DNA of 64,000 bases from Homarus americanus (lineage: Eukaryota; Arthropoda; Malacostraca; Decapoda; Nephropidae), in the NCBI RefSeq assembly GCF_018991925.1, contig NW_024744357.1:3681658-3745657 (forward strand). The letters run 5' to 3'. The position numbers were made by a program, and so were the translations under genes. How positions within the stretch are numbered: the first letter of the stretch is position 1; each line of letters begins with the position of its first letter. The notes beneath the pieces were generated by a model. It was not told the origin of the DNA. It did no database searches and saw nothing but the letters and a program-made list of their open reading frames with translations. This document shows positions 12,034 to 21,123 of this stretch, piece after piece.

Positions 12034-15000
12034 GGGTATCTTCATTAAAAGGGTTAACTTTTACCGAGTACACACACACACACACACTTCCAAACTCATC
12101 TGTTAACATTTATAGCTTTCCATTAGGGAATCCTTACCTGCTATTTAAGGATTATTGTGTACAATTAATTATAGCAGGCAGGATACAGCATTGACTTTCC
12201 ATCCCACCAAAGCTGTATATGGGTCTACAAGTCCTACTTGTAATTGGTATATATATTACCTCAATACTTCCCTAACCTTATATAACCCAACACTTCCATG
12301 CATGCCTTTTATTGTATCGAGTACTCCACTATAACTCCCTCTTCTTGTTCATTGCCACACATCCCTTTCTTGTACCTCACCTAACACACCTTCCCTTGTT
12401 CAACAACAGTGCTCTGTGTCTCTCTACTCCTGTACTGTACTGTACAACACTATGGAGAACAGTATACCAACCTTCAGGATTCAGCGCACGCATGTTCTTG
12501 GTCTTATCAGCATTGAAGGGCCGCACTTGGATCTGGTGTTCCAGAATAGTATCCGGGTAACGCTCAAAGAACATCTCATTGATAGCCATGTCAAATGTGG
12601 GGATTACCTATAAACAAAACCAACATATTAGTAGGATGATGATACTATTGATAATAATAATAATGATGATGATAATAATAAAAGTAGTATATTGTAGTTA
12701 AATTGAAGGAATTTTCAAAATAACAGCAGCAGAAAACAAAAGAAATCATAGATGCTGCCTGATCACAAAACTAGTCCCCACATCGCTAAAATGTGTCTTA
12801 AAAAGTTTGTCCATTTGCTGTGTAAGTGTGAATACTGGTGAGCTGTAATCAGTGGAAGATTTTGGGGTAATGTTCAGCAAGGAATATAAATACATTAGCA
12901 AGAAGTTAAAGAGTTATTATGTACAGTACAAGTAATCCTCATAGCCTAAACCAAAACCATAAATTCTACATGGTTCAAAGGTTGTAATTCTTATTAACTA
13001 TGATTGCAATTGGCTGGTAGGTGAAATCATCTTAGGACTTAGGGATATATATTTTACTTTGTAACAATTATGGTAAAATTTTTAGTACTTTACGTGGTAC
13101 ATACTTCCTGAGGGTAGCAGACCAGCTGGCGGTACAGGTCTGAGTCATACTGGTGGAGGTGAGAACAGTTGATGTTGAGGAAAGGCTCCTCCAAAGTGTG
13201 TATCTGAAATATATGTAAGCCCTTAACATCTTCATTTCAAAATAAGAAAAATTGGATAATACAGACCTACAAGACTCCTGGATTATTAATGCATTAACTT
13301 AACAATAAATGGTGGCACCTGACATAACCTGGTGATGTTTACTTTACTTGACATATATGTATGATGCAGTCTATGCTTTATTTCACCAACCATATACTGT
13401 AAGTGACAATTCAGTGATGTTTTACTTAACATATACTACGGTAATAATTGCTAAGTCCAATTTCTGCTCAGTCAAATACTGTACAGTAGGCCCTTCAAAT
13501 TCGCGGGGGTTAGGTTCTCAAAATAGCCGCGAATAACATTTGCTTTTCGGTGTGTGTGTGTGTGGGTGTTACTTGTGTAGAAAGAAATGTATATTCCCTT
13601 TATGTGTTTCCCCTTAGGACAATTATTTCTTTTACCTGTATTGTATAGAGGGTGATTCAGCAAAGAGTACATTAAATTGGAGGTAGAAATCCTTGGATAA
13701 TTCTAAACCACAATGTCTCTATGGTAAAATGTCAGATTCTGCAGTTTCCATATTACAATACATTTAAGATGTTGTATTAATGAGTGAATTTACAGTGAAA
13801 CCCCCATAGGTTTTTGTAATCATTTATTCATGGATCTCTACAGTGTGATCCCTCTTTGTTACAACCTAAAGGAAATGGTCAAAGTTGCCCCCTTCTGCCT
13901 CAATGCAGGCCTGTACACGTCATACCATTGATTGTCAGACGCGTTCCAGAATGCCTGGACTATGATTAATTTGCTCGCACCTGTCACGAACACGTGGGCA
14001 TATGTGCGTGTAGACACTACACACAAAACACATACAAATAAATTATAATGGAAAAATCCTCTCACAAATAATCAGAAACAAATGTACGGTATATTAAAAA
14101 TGTTAAGTCTACCCCGTGCTTTATTAATAACAAAGCACGGAGTGGACTTGAGGGTAGACTCAACATTGCGTATTAATATACATTGTTTCTGATTATTTGT
14201 GAGAGTATTTTCCCATTATTATTTATTTGTATATGTTTTGTGTGTGTAGTGTCTGCACACACACACAAATATATACCATACAGGGAAAAGGAAATTACTG
14301 TCTCTAGAACGAATGTCTCCCAGTACCGGCCGCGAAAATGCCGGCAACTTTAAACCTACCCGCAGACATTCTTGGGTACATCCAGGGTGCCATCCGCGAA
14401 TAATAGAGGACCACGAAATAAAAATCCGCGAATTATCAGGGCGTACTGTACTCATAAGAGGAGGGAAAGACTGTGAAATGTCTCCTGTATACTTGTTAAA
14501 AGCTAAGATTTAAGGGTAAATCCCCAAAACCTTAAACAAACTTTACAGTAAGTGGCTTCAACTACTGGCCAGAATAATAAGAAAGAAAAAGAAAAAAAGA
14601 TCCAGGTATAACTACAGAGTACAGTAGATGGATATTCACTCTTATGAACAGTATTTGTCAATAAAAAATCCCTAACAATAAAATTGTACTACATGTATTG
14701 GGGTGTAACTTACCTCCTCCAACTTCTGCAGATACAGTGGTTCATCGGTGTTCATGCCCTCAACTCGTTCATCATTTCCTACATCTGGCTCCACAAAGCG
14801 TAGAACAAAAGCCTTAAACTTATCCTTACACTCCGAAACAACAACATCTGTACCCCAGATGACCAGCTGGGGCCCTTGTGGTCCCTCTGTCTGTGCTGAG
14901 CCCCCAGGTGGAGCTGATGTAGCAGCGGCTCCCTCGGCATTAGACTCACTGGCAGGGTCCGTGGAGATGTTCACCTGAAGGATGATCATTGTATTAATAG

Positions 15001-18000
15001 GTTCATGAAATACGGTAGTTTAGTTTTGAAAGCAGTTATTCAATGTGGGCATGCTACAAGTGTAAATGCCTTTGGCAGATGCCTGCAGACATGCCATATA
15101 CTATACAGAACGGAAACCCGGTAGGTATTAAAAGTTCCATATCGTGGGTAAACTTGAAATTGAGACCAGCCACATTGAATAGGTTAGACTACTACTACTG
15201 TACTGTAATAATATTTTTTTACACTTGCAACTTTTCAAATTACTTTGAAAGATTTTATATATTCTTTGAATCCAACTTTTATATTTTTCCTTTTCAGTTT
15301 TGGTAAACATGAAAGTTTTATCTTTCTTAAGTTTAACATGCAGACTCATAGATAACATGGCAGGTCCCCGGATGATGTAGTCTGCAGGAGTGAAAAATTA
15401 AATTGGTGACCAACCAACTACAGTGGTCCCTCGGTTAATGAACACAATTCGTTCCAGAAGATCGTTCGTTAACCAAAACCATTGTATTAATGGGATTTTG
15501 GGTAATTGGTTCCAACTCACCGAAAATTACATACAAAGTAAAAATAAATGCAGTAAAGTACACTTACTTTTAGGTGTGTATGTAGAAGGCTCCTGGTTGA
15601 TGATGATGATGATGATGGGAATTAGAAGTGGGGGTGGAGGAGAAGGGAGAAGAGAAGGAAGTGGGGGTGGAAGAGAAATCACCCCATGCTTCATGTCGTC
15701 ATTTCACCCATAAAATTTTAAGTTCACTAGGTGTAATTCAAGATTATTTTCTTTAAATCAACACTGCACTGCACTATATATTGTCAATATGTAAAATAAA
15801 TTTCAGAATGACCAAATGTATCACACTAAATATGAGACAAGATTGGACCAATACAGTCAGACACCGGCGAGCTAACTGATAACAACGGAGAAATGAGCAA
15901 TAATCTGAACAGATTTTTTTCAACAGTTTTCACAGCCGAGAATTTAAGGGGAGAGTCCGATTTTTGGTGTAGGTGCTTTTAATTTTGGTCGATTGTTATG
16001 ATAATCCTGTGATTAATTAAGGGTTATATGGTTACATCTATGTTATGCACTGTTGGCAAGTACAGGTTGTGATAATTTATGTGGTTGCAGTTTCAAAGCT
16101 TTGTGACATCACTAATGTATAATGAGTCTCAATATGCCCTGGTTTATTCATTGATCAGTTGTCTAAGTGCAAAAGTAGCCCTGTCGAGCCATCATGTATC
16201 AATTAATTTTAAAATAGAAATTATAATGTAAAATGTTATAAGACAATGGTTTAGTAGTGCTGTTAATGTGTGTGCTGTGTAAGTGTCTTGGCATGTCACC
16301 TCACCACCTGACTCCTGAACAAACTCTTCATCAACTTCTTCAAATCCTACAATGTGCTTGGCAAGCTCAACACACACACACACACACGGAATTAAGACAA
16401 CAAGCATCCAGTGAGGGTCTTGTTGTGTGACTGCATGGAGGCAAATTAAAAGATCAGCTGTTGAGGAGCTTTTCACTTGGCAACACTGATGCATGTTACC
16501 ACTTCTTTCCACTCGATATCTCTAATCACCCACACCTTTCTGCTTTCTCACTCCATATTTTAATATGTTATGTAATGTAATGTTGAAGGGATACAACTTT
16601 GCTCATTTATACTTATACTTATCACAATCTCCCTAAAAATACTTTAGGTTTTGTGTTTATTCAAGACAACTTCAGGTCATGAGACCCACTAATCCCCCAC
16701 CCAAGAAAGGGTGACTTGACATTCCATCAGCAGGTCAGTAATATGAGACCACTAATCCTCACCCTATCTCCACCTGACATTGAGTCAGGTCAGGTCAAGT
16801 CCCCACCCAAAAAAAAAATACTTTAACTTTCATCTTTATTTAAGACATTTTCAAAAATTCTCTCGACCTTCAACCTCCGGAAAATTTGTTCCTAAAGCAG
16901 GAATTTTTGGGAAAATTCCAATTTTGGGAATGATTTTCGAGCAATTTCAATTCAGCTATCGGAGACTTCGGGTTTGAGGATTCCGTCTAATGGAGATATT
17001 ACTGTACTTAGTCTAGGAGATGTAAACAGAGAAACCAGATATCAGATGAACAACGATGTTATAGAGAAATCCAAATGTGAAAAGATTTAGGAGTAATGAT
17101 AAGTAGGAATCTTAAGCCAGGTAAACAATGTGTATTTGCTCGAAACAAAGCTAATAAAGTATTTTGGTTCATACAAAAGAGTGTTAGTTACAAGACTAGA
17201 AGGTCATCCTAAAACTGTATCTTAGCAGCGGGGAGCTCACTGAGGTGCGCAGTTAAATTCTGGTCACCGTACTACAGAATGGATATAGAATCCTAGAAAG
17301 AATTCAGAGAATGAAAAGACTAATCCCGGGCATTAGGAACCTCGGTACAGAGACAGGTTAAAGCATCTTAATTTGCACTCGAGAGACGAGAGTGAGGGCG
17401 ATATGATTGAGGTATAAATGGAAGTCAGGGCTAAACAAAGGTACTAAACTACCCAACCAAGAGCGAACTGGTAACAATGGTTTTAAATTAGACAAATTTA
17501 GATTTAGGCACGAAATAGGGAAGCATTGGTTTGAAAATAAAAGAGTAGTGGACTGATGGAACACGTTACCAAACATTATCATAAACTCCGAATACACTGG
17601 ATAGCTTCAAACATAGGTTGGATGGATATATGAGCAATAGGAGTTGGGTGTAAATGGGACTGCCCAGTATGGGCCAATAGGCCTGCTGCAGTTTCCTCCT
17701 TTATATGTTTATGTGTCAGCCAATGAAGCACTGACCCTTCAAACACTGGCCTCTCAAGGGTGAAGGAGAAAAATGATGGAAGATGAAGGAAGTCAAACAC
17801 ACAAGCTCAAGCACTGTGACACTTCTCCAAATACAAAAGACTCACCTGTCTGATACGACGATCAGAACGGATATCAGATCGATGACGGATAGGTGTTCCT
17901 CGGACACCAGAACGAGGAGTACGTACTGATGATCCGACACTGCTGGGTGTTCCATAGTTCAAAGGAGAGCTTAAATCCATTTCATGAAGAGCTATAAAAA

Positions 18001-18990
18001 ATATGAGTATACATTATCAATTAAACCAAAACAATATATACTAAAAACCAACAAAATAACAGTGATTAAAGAACATGCACTGGATGATAGAATAAATTAT
18101 TATGTTTGTACAGTACAGGAACAACATAACTCTGATTTATGATGGAGCTTACAGGAGGGGGAAGGACAAAGGACTCTGTAATTCTACACTTCCAACTGAG
18201 TTTCATCCTGAGAGGAGGAAGGGCTAGAAGGAGCATTACCAATATGATGTGAAGGAACCCAGCATGTGTAATATTAAGGCTTAAGGTAAACTTTTCCCAA
18301 CAAGCTGCCATCTAACATCAACTGAAGATGCTGTCAAGTCTTTCTTCCAGTAAAAAACACCCACCTACATCATCCACAGTATCCTATATATATCAAAAGA
18401 AATGTCTCCCTTTATAATGAAACCTCCATATATTGGACTTCTCTCTCCACTTAATCCATTAGATGGGTGTTTCACATCTAATGGTCCCTCGATATAACAG
18501 CTCTTCAGATCTAAACAGTTTGTTAGATGGAGGTTTCATATCAGATGGACCCTCAGCATAACGGACCTTCATATACAAATAATCCTTAAAATAGAGGTTT
18601 CATTGAACTAATAATGCTAACCTGGTACAAGCACAGGGAGAAAAACAAGCATGAAATGAGCATTTCCAAAATTTGGTTATTTTTCTATCTTTACACTAAG
18701 CTAATCACCACTATTGTATGAGTTGAAACTTTCTCAGTTGTGGAAACAACCAAACCTCAGATGGAATGCATTGCTACTCCACAACTGTATTCAGCAGGGA
18801 TACAAAAAATTATTTTCAACTCTAATTACATGAATGTCATGAAAACTGTACTTTGCAAGCGTGGTGGAGCCGGGGACGTAGGTGGTAGAAGTTCTGACCC
18901 GGGTGATGAAGGAGGCAAGGGGACCAGTTCACTTGTGTCACTCTGCTTGCTCGGTGTTGAGCGTGCACTTCGACGGCCCGGAGAGGACAT
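1019..18990 (-). CDS. MCM4: DNA replication licensing factor MCM4 (spliced, 12 coding exons)
   Basis: MCM4 is one subunit of the hetero-hexameric MCM2-7 helicase that is loaded on origins in G1 and unwinds DNA in S phase in the nucleus. Coding exons in transcript order are 18990-18852, 17991-17846, 14974-14714, 13203-13105, 12607-12472, 11071-10829, 10518-10290, 8245-8051, 7680-7432, 6682-6146, 6012-5802 and 1117-1019. They sum to 2544 nt (847 aa plus stop) with every phase matching; human MCM4 is 863 aa, so this looks full length. The predicted protein has a Ser/Pro-rich tail with CDK-type sites (S3-P-G-R, T12-P-S-K, T79-P-I-R), a zinc finger with Cys 289, 292, 311 and 314, Walker A GDPGTSKS at 492-499, Walker [10 protein letters not shown] at 553-561, the arginine-finger motif SRFD at 624-627, and a C-terminal winged-helix region. 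The start ATG sits in a good context (GGCACCATGT). No frameshift or stop interrupts it. Subunit identity rests on close agreement with recalled MCM4 family sequence throughout. Confidence 0.96.
4808..5327. mobile_element. Foldback / MITE-like element with three related arms
   Basis: Arm 1 (4808-4924) is an inverted copy of arm 2 (about 4982-5122). Arm 3 (about 5180-5327) is a direct copy of arm 2. All three share CCATTCGAAAAGC-ATTACGG, CTTTTGAAC, GAAAGTCATTG and an outer end built on AAATATTACATT. No ORF lies inside, so it is a nonautonomous element or a rearranged pair. Confidence 0.75.
5472..5511. repeat. Perfect 17-bp hairpin
   Basis: CAGTGAATAGATATCTT at 5472-5488 is the exact reverse complement of 5495-5511, with a 6-nt loop. 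It lies in MCM4 intron 11, about 290 nt past the exon 11 donor. Confidence 0.85.
5802..6012 (-). CDS. MCM4: MCM4 coding exon 11
   Basis: This exon encodes residues 745-815 ([13 protein letters not shown] ... [10 protein letters not shown] ... KKLILTKGK), the linker into the C-terminal winged-helix domain. The acceptor is TTTATAG and the donor TTG|GTAAGT. A 4.7-kb intron follows. Confidence 0.96.
6146..6682 (-). CDS. MCM4: MCM4 coding exon 10 (sensor 1, arginine finger)
   Basis: This is the largest exon and encodes residues 566-744. It carries [12 protein letters not shown] (sensor 1 region), LLSRFDLIF (arginine finger Arg 625) and the lid region [21 protein letters not shown]. The acceptor is GTTTGCAG. 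The donor AG|GTGTGT is weak. Confidence 0.97.
7432..7680 (-). CDS. MCM4: MCM4 coding exon 9 (Walker A and B)
   Basis: This exon encodes residues 483-565 plus two bases of codon 566. Walker A GDPGTSKS (Lys 498) and Walker [10 protein letters not shown] (Asp 556, Glu 557) are both intact, so ATP hydrolysis should be retained. The acceptor is TTTACAG and the donor AG|GTAAGT. Confidence 0.97.
8051..8245 (-). CDS. MCM4: MCM4 coding exon 8
   Basis: This exon encodes residues 418-482. It contains the start of the AAA+ module, [19 protein letters not shown]. The acceptor is TCAACAG and the donor AG|GTAATT. Confidence 0.96.
8908..9660 (+). mobile_element. CR1-like LINE, 5'-truncated copy (in MCM4 intron 7, antisense)
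   Basis: The region encodes the end of a non-LTR reverse transcriptase. Seen in sequence: [18 protein letters not shown], then [20 protein letters not shown], then [13 protein letters not shown] and [15 protein letters not shown]. These are the CR1-clade thumb and connection signatures. The reading frame shifts near 9148. The 3' end is CCATTCTTATGGTCTTA, a decayed form of the terminal (TTCTTATG)n tail. It matches the end of the longer copy at 46.26-48.01 kb. Confidence 0.88.
9880..9972 (-). mobile_element. pogo/Tigger-like terminal fragment
   Basis: Read on the minus strand, it starts at a TA dinucleotide followed by CAGTAGAACCTCGATAAATC. This resembles pogo/mariner terminal repeats. The other end was not found, so this is a remnant. 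Confidence 0.5.
10290..10518 (-). CDS. MCM4: MCM4 coding exon 7
   Basis: This exon encodes residues 342-417 ([20 protein letters not shown] ... [10 protein letters not shown] ... [10 protein letters not shown]). It is the OB-fold part of the MCM N-terminal domain. The acceptor is CACAACAG and the donor GG|GTGAGT. Confidence 0.96.
10829..11071 (-). CDS. MCM4: MCM4 coding exon 6 (zinc finger)
   Basis: This exon encodes residues 261-341: [16 protein letters not shown], then the CxxC...CxxC zinc finger (Cys 289, 292, 311, 314) that supports MCM double-hexamer contacts, and [12 protein letters not shown]. The acceptor is ATTTCAG and the donor G|GTATGT. Confidence 0.96.
12001..12032. repeat. (GT)n microsatellite, intron 5
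   Basis: About 16 GT units are followed by a G-run. A CA tract sits 40 bases further on (12070-12088), so the two can pair as a hairpin. Confidence 0.9.
12472..12607 (-). CDS. MCM4: MCM4 coding exon 5
   Basis: This exon encodes residues 216-260 plus one base. It covers [19 protein letters not shown] and HQIQVRPFN, which are strongly conserved in MCM4. The acceptor is TTTATAG. The donor G|GTTGGT is a poor match to the consensus, but it gives the expected LNPE-DIDQL junction. Confidence 0.95.
13105..13203 (-). CDS. MCM4: MCM4 coding exon 4
   Basis: This 99-nt exon encodes residues 183-215 ([12 protein letters not shown] ... [10 protein letters not shown]) in MCM N-terminal subdomain A. The acceptor is ATTTCAG and the donor GAA|GTATGT. 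The frame has no initiating Met because the exon is short and internal. Confidence 0.94.
13484..14448. mobile_element. TA-flanked pogo/mariner-like nonautonomous element (965 bp)
   Basis: The left end, CAGTAGGCCC...ATTCGCGGG, and the inverted right end, CAGTACGCCC...ATTCGCGG, form terminal inverted repeats. A TA lies directly outside each (13482-13483 and 14449-14450), as expected for the TA target duplication of Tc1/mariner and pogo elements. There is no transposase frame inside. It lies in MCM4 intron 3 and contains the 250-bp hairpin at 14008-14257. Confidence 0.7.
14008..14257. repeat. 250-bp near-perfect palindrome
   Basis: The left arm (14008-about 14126) pairs with the right arm (about 14127-14257), apart from an extra insertion of about 12 nt on the right and scattered mismatches. 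The core is CCGTGCTTTATTAATAAC and its complement. The outer ends are GTGTAGACACTACACAC and its inverted copy. Confidence 0.85.
14714..14974 (-). CDS. MCM4: MCM4 coding exon 3
   Basis: This exon encodes residues 96-182. An Ala/Pro/Gly-rich linker leads into [10 protein letters not shown] and the start of the MCM N-terminal domain. The acceptor is CCTTCAG and the donor GAG|GTAAGT. Both ends are phase 0. Confidence 0.95.
15421..15520 (+). mobile_element. pogo-like MITE end
   Basis: TA followed by CAGTGGTCCCTCGGTTAATG is a typical pogo/Tigger terminal repeat. The right end is not clear. Confidence 0.5.
15828..15955 (+). mobile_element. CR1-like LINE internal fragment
   Basis: The segment is a diverged copy of 46264-46390 in the long CR1 copy. 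Shared text includes GATTGGACCAATAC, GTCAGACACCGGCGAGCT and TTTTTCAACAGTTTT. It lies in MCM4 intron 2. Confidence 0.8.
17005..17715 (+). mobile_element. CR1-like LINE, degenerate 5'-truncated copy (MCM4 intron 2)
   Basis: It aligns by eye with 8930-9660 and 47275-48010 over its full length but carries many small deletions, so no long frame remains. It begins directly after a pogo-like end (TACAGTAATATCTCC on the minus strand) at 17007 and ends in the same GCCAATAGGCCTGCTGCAG segment. Confidence 0.85.
17846..17991 (-). CDS. MCM4: MCM4 coding exon 2
   Basis: This exon encodes residues 47-95, including the conserved [12 protein letters not shown] and GVRGTPIR stretches typical of the MCM4 N-terminal tail. 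The acceptor is TTTTTATAG and the donor CAG|GTGAGT. The downstream phase is 0. Confidence 0.93.
18405..18604. mobile_element. Inverted-repeat remnant, pogo-like
   Basis: AATGAAACCTCCATAT on the left and GAGGTTTCATT on the right are inverted. Internal copies of GGACCCTC and GGTCCCTCGATATAAC suggest a decayed pogo-like element in MCM4 intron 1. Confidence 0.45.
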
Positions 18991-19015
18991 GGTGCCTTTA
19001 CTTATAGGTTACCAC
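18852..19015 (-). CDS. MCM4: MCM4 exon with start codon (coding 18990-18852, 5' UTR 19015-18991)
   Basis: This exon encodes residues 1-46 plus one base of codon 47. The sequence is the Ser/Thr-Pro-rich regulatory tail. The 3' splice site lies at 19017-19016 after a TCTCTTATAG tract, leaving 25 nt of 5' UTR before the ATG. The donor is the weak form A|GTACAG. It was chosen because only this site joins in frame to the next exon, giving [10 protein letters not shown]. Confidence 0.85.
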
Positions 19016-19830
19016 CTATAAGAGAGTGAGAAAAGGCTTCAATATAAGTTGTTTGGGAATAGTAATAAATGGATCACAGCGCTGCTTCTCAAATGCAACT
19101 TACCTTAAATTTGCTGGATGACCGAAACAATAATAATACCCTTACAGTACATATGTATAAACCTTTACAAAGAGCATTGTTTAGCATGGAAAAACTCATA
19201 AAGTGATGTGACACATATTGTAAGCCTTGTGCACTTTTTGGCCATCTCAGCTGGTAAGAAAGTGTTTATCTTCTGTGGAGAGGTTTTCTTAAGTTAGTGA
19301 TATGAGCACAACCATATCAAGTTTTTTTTTATTTCGTCTGCAAGAAAATTAAGTACTGACAGCGGGTAGATTAGGATATATTGTGTTAAATTTGGTAGGT
19401 TAGGTTAGGTTTGATCATCTACTTCCTAAAATCACACAAAGTAGCAGTTGCTGTTATCTTGTTCCGGTCTATGAAAGGATTATTTCATAAACATAGAACA
19501 TGTTGCTGGGTGGACAATGTTTAGCATTCCTAAAGATAAAAATCACCACAATTACAATACGAAAATAACAAATCCTCATCATTTTCCGAAATATTCCGGA
19601 GTTAATAAAGAAGTTGACTGCTATACAAAACATTTCTAAAGTTACTCGTTAACCTGGAGGTAAAAATATCGTTTCGATCATGCACCTATTTTTTGAAGGT
19701 CAGAATCATTCAAAACACATAAAGAATCACCAGAAAAACATAATTTCAACCTAACCTACCAACTCCAACCCAACCTAAACCAAAATTCACCGCATGACCG
19801 AAACGATAATACTAATTCAAACCTTCTTTT

Positions 19831-20223
19831 TTTTTTTACAGGGAATAGCCCACCCGGGCACAGGTCATCGACCCCCTACAGGGCCTAGGGGGTGAAAAAA
19901 TAAAGAGTAAAAAGAAATTAAAAATAGAAGAGAAAAAGATCATATTAATCTACACCACGAAGATGCAGGAAAACCAGCTTTTTGAAGTGGGACAGATTGT
20001 AAGAGTATGGAAACACAGAAGAAGGCAGAGCATTCCACAGTTTGGCTGTGTGAGGAAAGAAGGATGTGCTTTTACGGGTTATTCTAGTGTGATCGACATC
20101 CACACAGAAACGGTGGGCACCGCGGGCAAGAGAAGTGTTATGAGCCCACGGTCTTGCCGGCGGTACACAGGATGCCGAATCCACCAAACAGCCCGTTAAA
20201 GTACCTTCTCTTTCTCTCGTCAT
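19831..20223 (-). mobile_element. jockey/I-like LINE 3' end with poly(A)
   Basis: The minus-strand frame 20223-19945 ends in TAKLWNALPSSVFP followed by NLSHFKKLVFLHL, the usual C-terminus of jockey-superfamily reverse transcriptases. A short 3' UTR (CCCTAGGCCCTGTAGGGGG) then leads to an A-run at 19841-19831. It lies within the MCM4 5' UTR intron in the sense orientation. Confidence 0.8.
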
Positions 20224-20455
20224 TACAGTTTCATGCTTTTGTCCGTGGAGAAAATGATGTTAGCTGAAATTCCGGACTTTTGAAGAATTTTAACAATTAC
20301 CTCCAGATGATGATTTCAAGACCTAAATGGAGGACATGTCCAGGAAAATACGGACGCATGGCAACCCTAGGTTAGGTTATGTTAGGTTTGGTTTGGTTTT
20401 TTTTTTCTTTTTTTTTTACATATTTCTAATACCCAAAGAAAGACCAGTGCTCTAC

Positions 20456-20577
20456 TATAAATTAACATAAAGGTGTTCAAGGTGACGGGGAAAATGAGAG
20501 CTTAAGATAGTTTCGAAAATCTTGGAGAGGGATGAAGTGAGGGCAATGGGACGACAGTTAGAGGGATTGGAATGGTC
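20456..20577 (-). mobile_element. LINE reverse transcriptase fragment (palm motif)
   Basis: The minus-strand translation reads SNCRPIALTSSLSKIFE, the well-known RT segment NYRPIALTSxxSKxFE. A stop follows soon after. It is in the same orientation as the 3' end at 19831-20223 and probably belongs to the same element, with an internal deletion and an inserted poly(A)-like tract at 20396-20418. Confidence 0.75.
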
Positions 20578-21018
20578 AACAAGCCAAGATGTTTAAGATA
20601 AGAACATATATTAAAGCAACACAAACATTTAGAACATGTGTAAAATACCTCTTGCTAGTGTTTTACATATATATTATACACCAAATATATAATAATAATA
20701 GTGAATGAGTGAGCCATTCTTCCCTTTACCATGGTTGTTTTATTTCAAAGTTAAAACTCTCATCTTAACCATCCAGGAGACTAGCATTCATCGTCGTCTG
20801 GTAATGAACTCAATCACAGTAACTATAAACATTAGGAACTTATATAGTAAAATACTTAACAAACAATCCCCACCAAACACCACAATGACTTACCTTTAAG
20901 AACCCTGTGACTATATGACTCTCATTTACTAACTTAAATAGAATCTTACCTTCACCGGAGCAATACAATGTGAGGAATATATTACATGACTCTTTATGGC
21001 ACCAATTCGATTACTTAC

Positions 21019-21123
21019 CGGGATATAACGATAAAAATGAAGCTAAAATAAGGACAGAGAGTAACACAATATCACCTAAGAATTTTTCCCGCCAAACTTT
21101 GTTGTTTACAATAAAAGGCGCGC
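21019..21123 (-). promoter_or_regulatory. MCM4: MCM4 promoter with E2F site and noncoding first exon
   Basis: TTTTTCCCGCCAAA at 21083-21096 matches the E2F consensus almost perfectly, and MCM genes are classic E2F/DP targets at G1/S. A GC-rich GGCGCGC at 21117-21123 may be a second, weaker site. About 65 nt downstream on the minus strand is a strong donor, CCG|GTAAGT (exon edge 21019). It can splice to the 3' splice site at 19016, upstream of the ATG. A second donor, GAAG|GTAAGA, lies near 20950. The transcription start is inferred to lie at about 21030-21080. The exon is a model, not a proven transcript. Confidence 0.6.
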
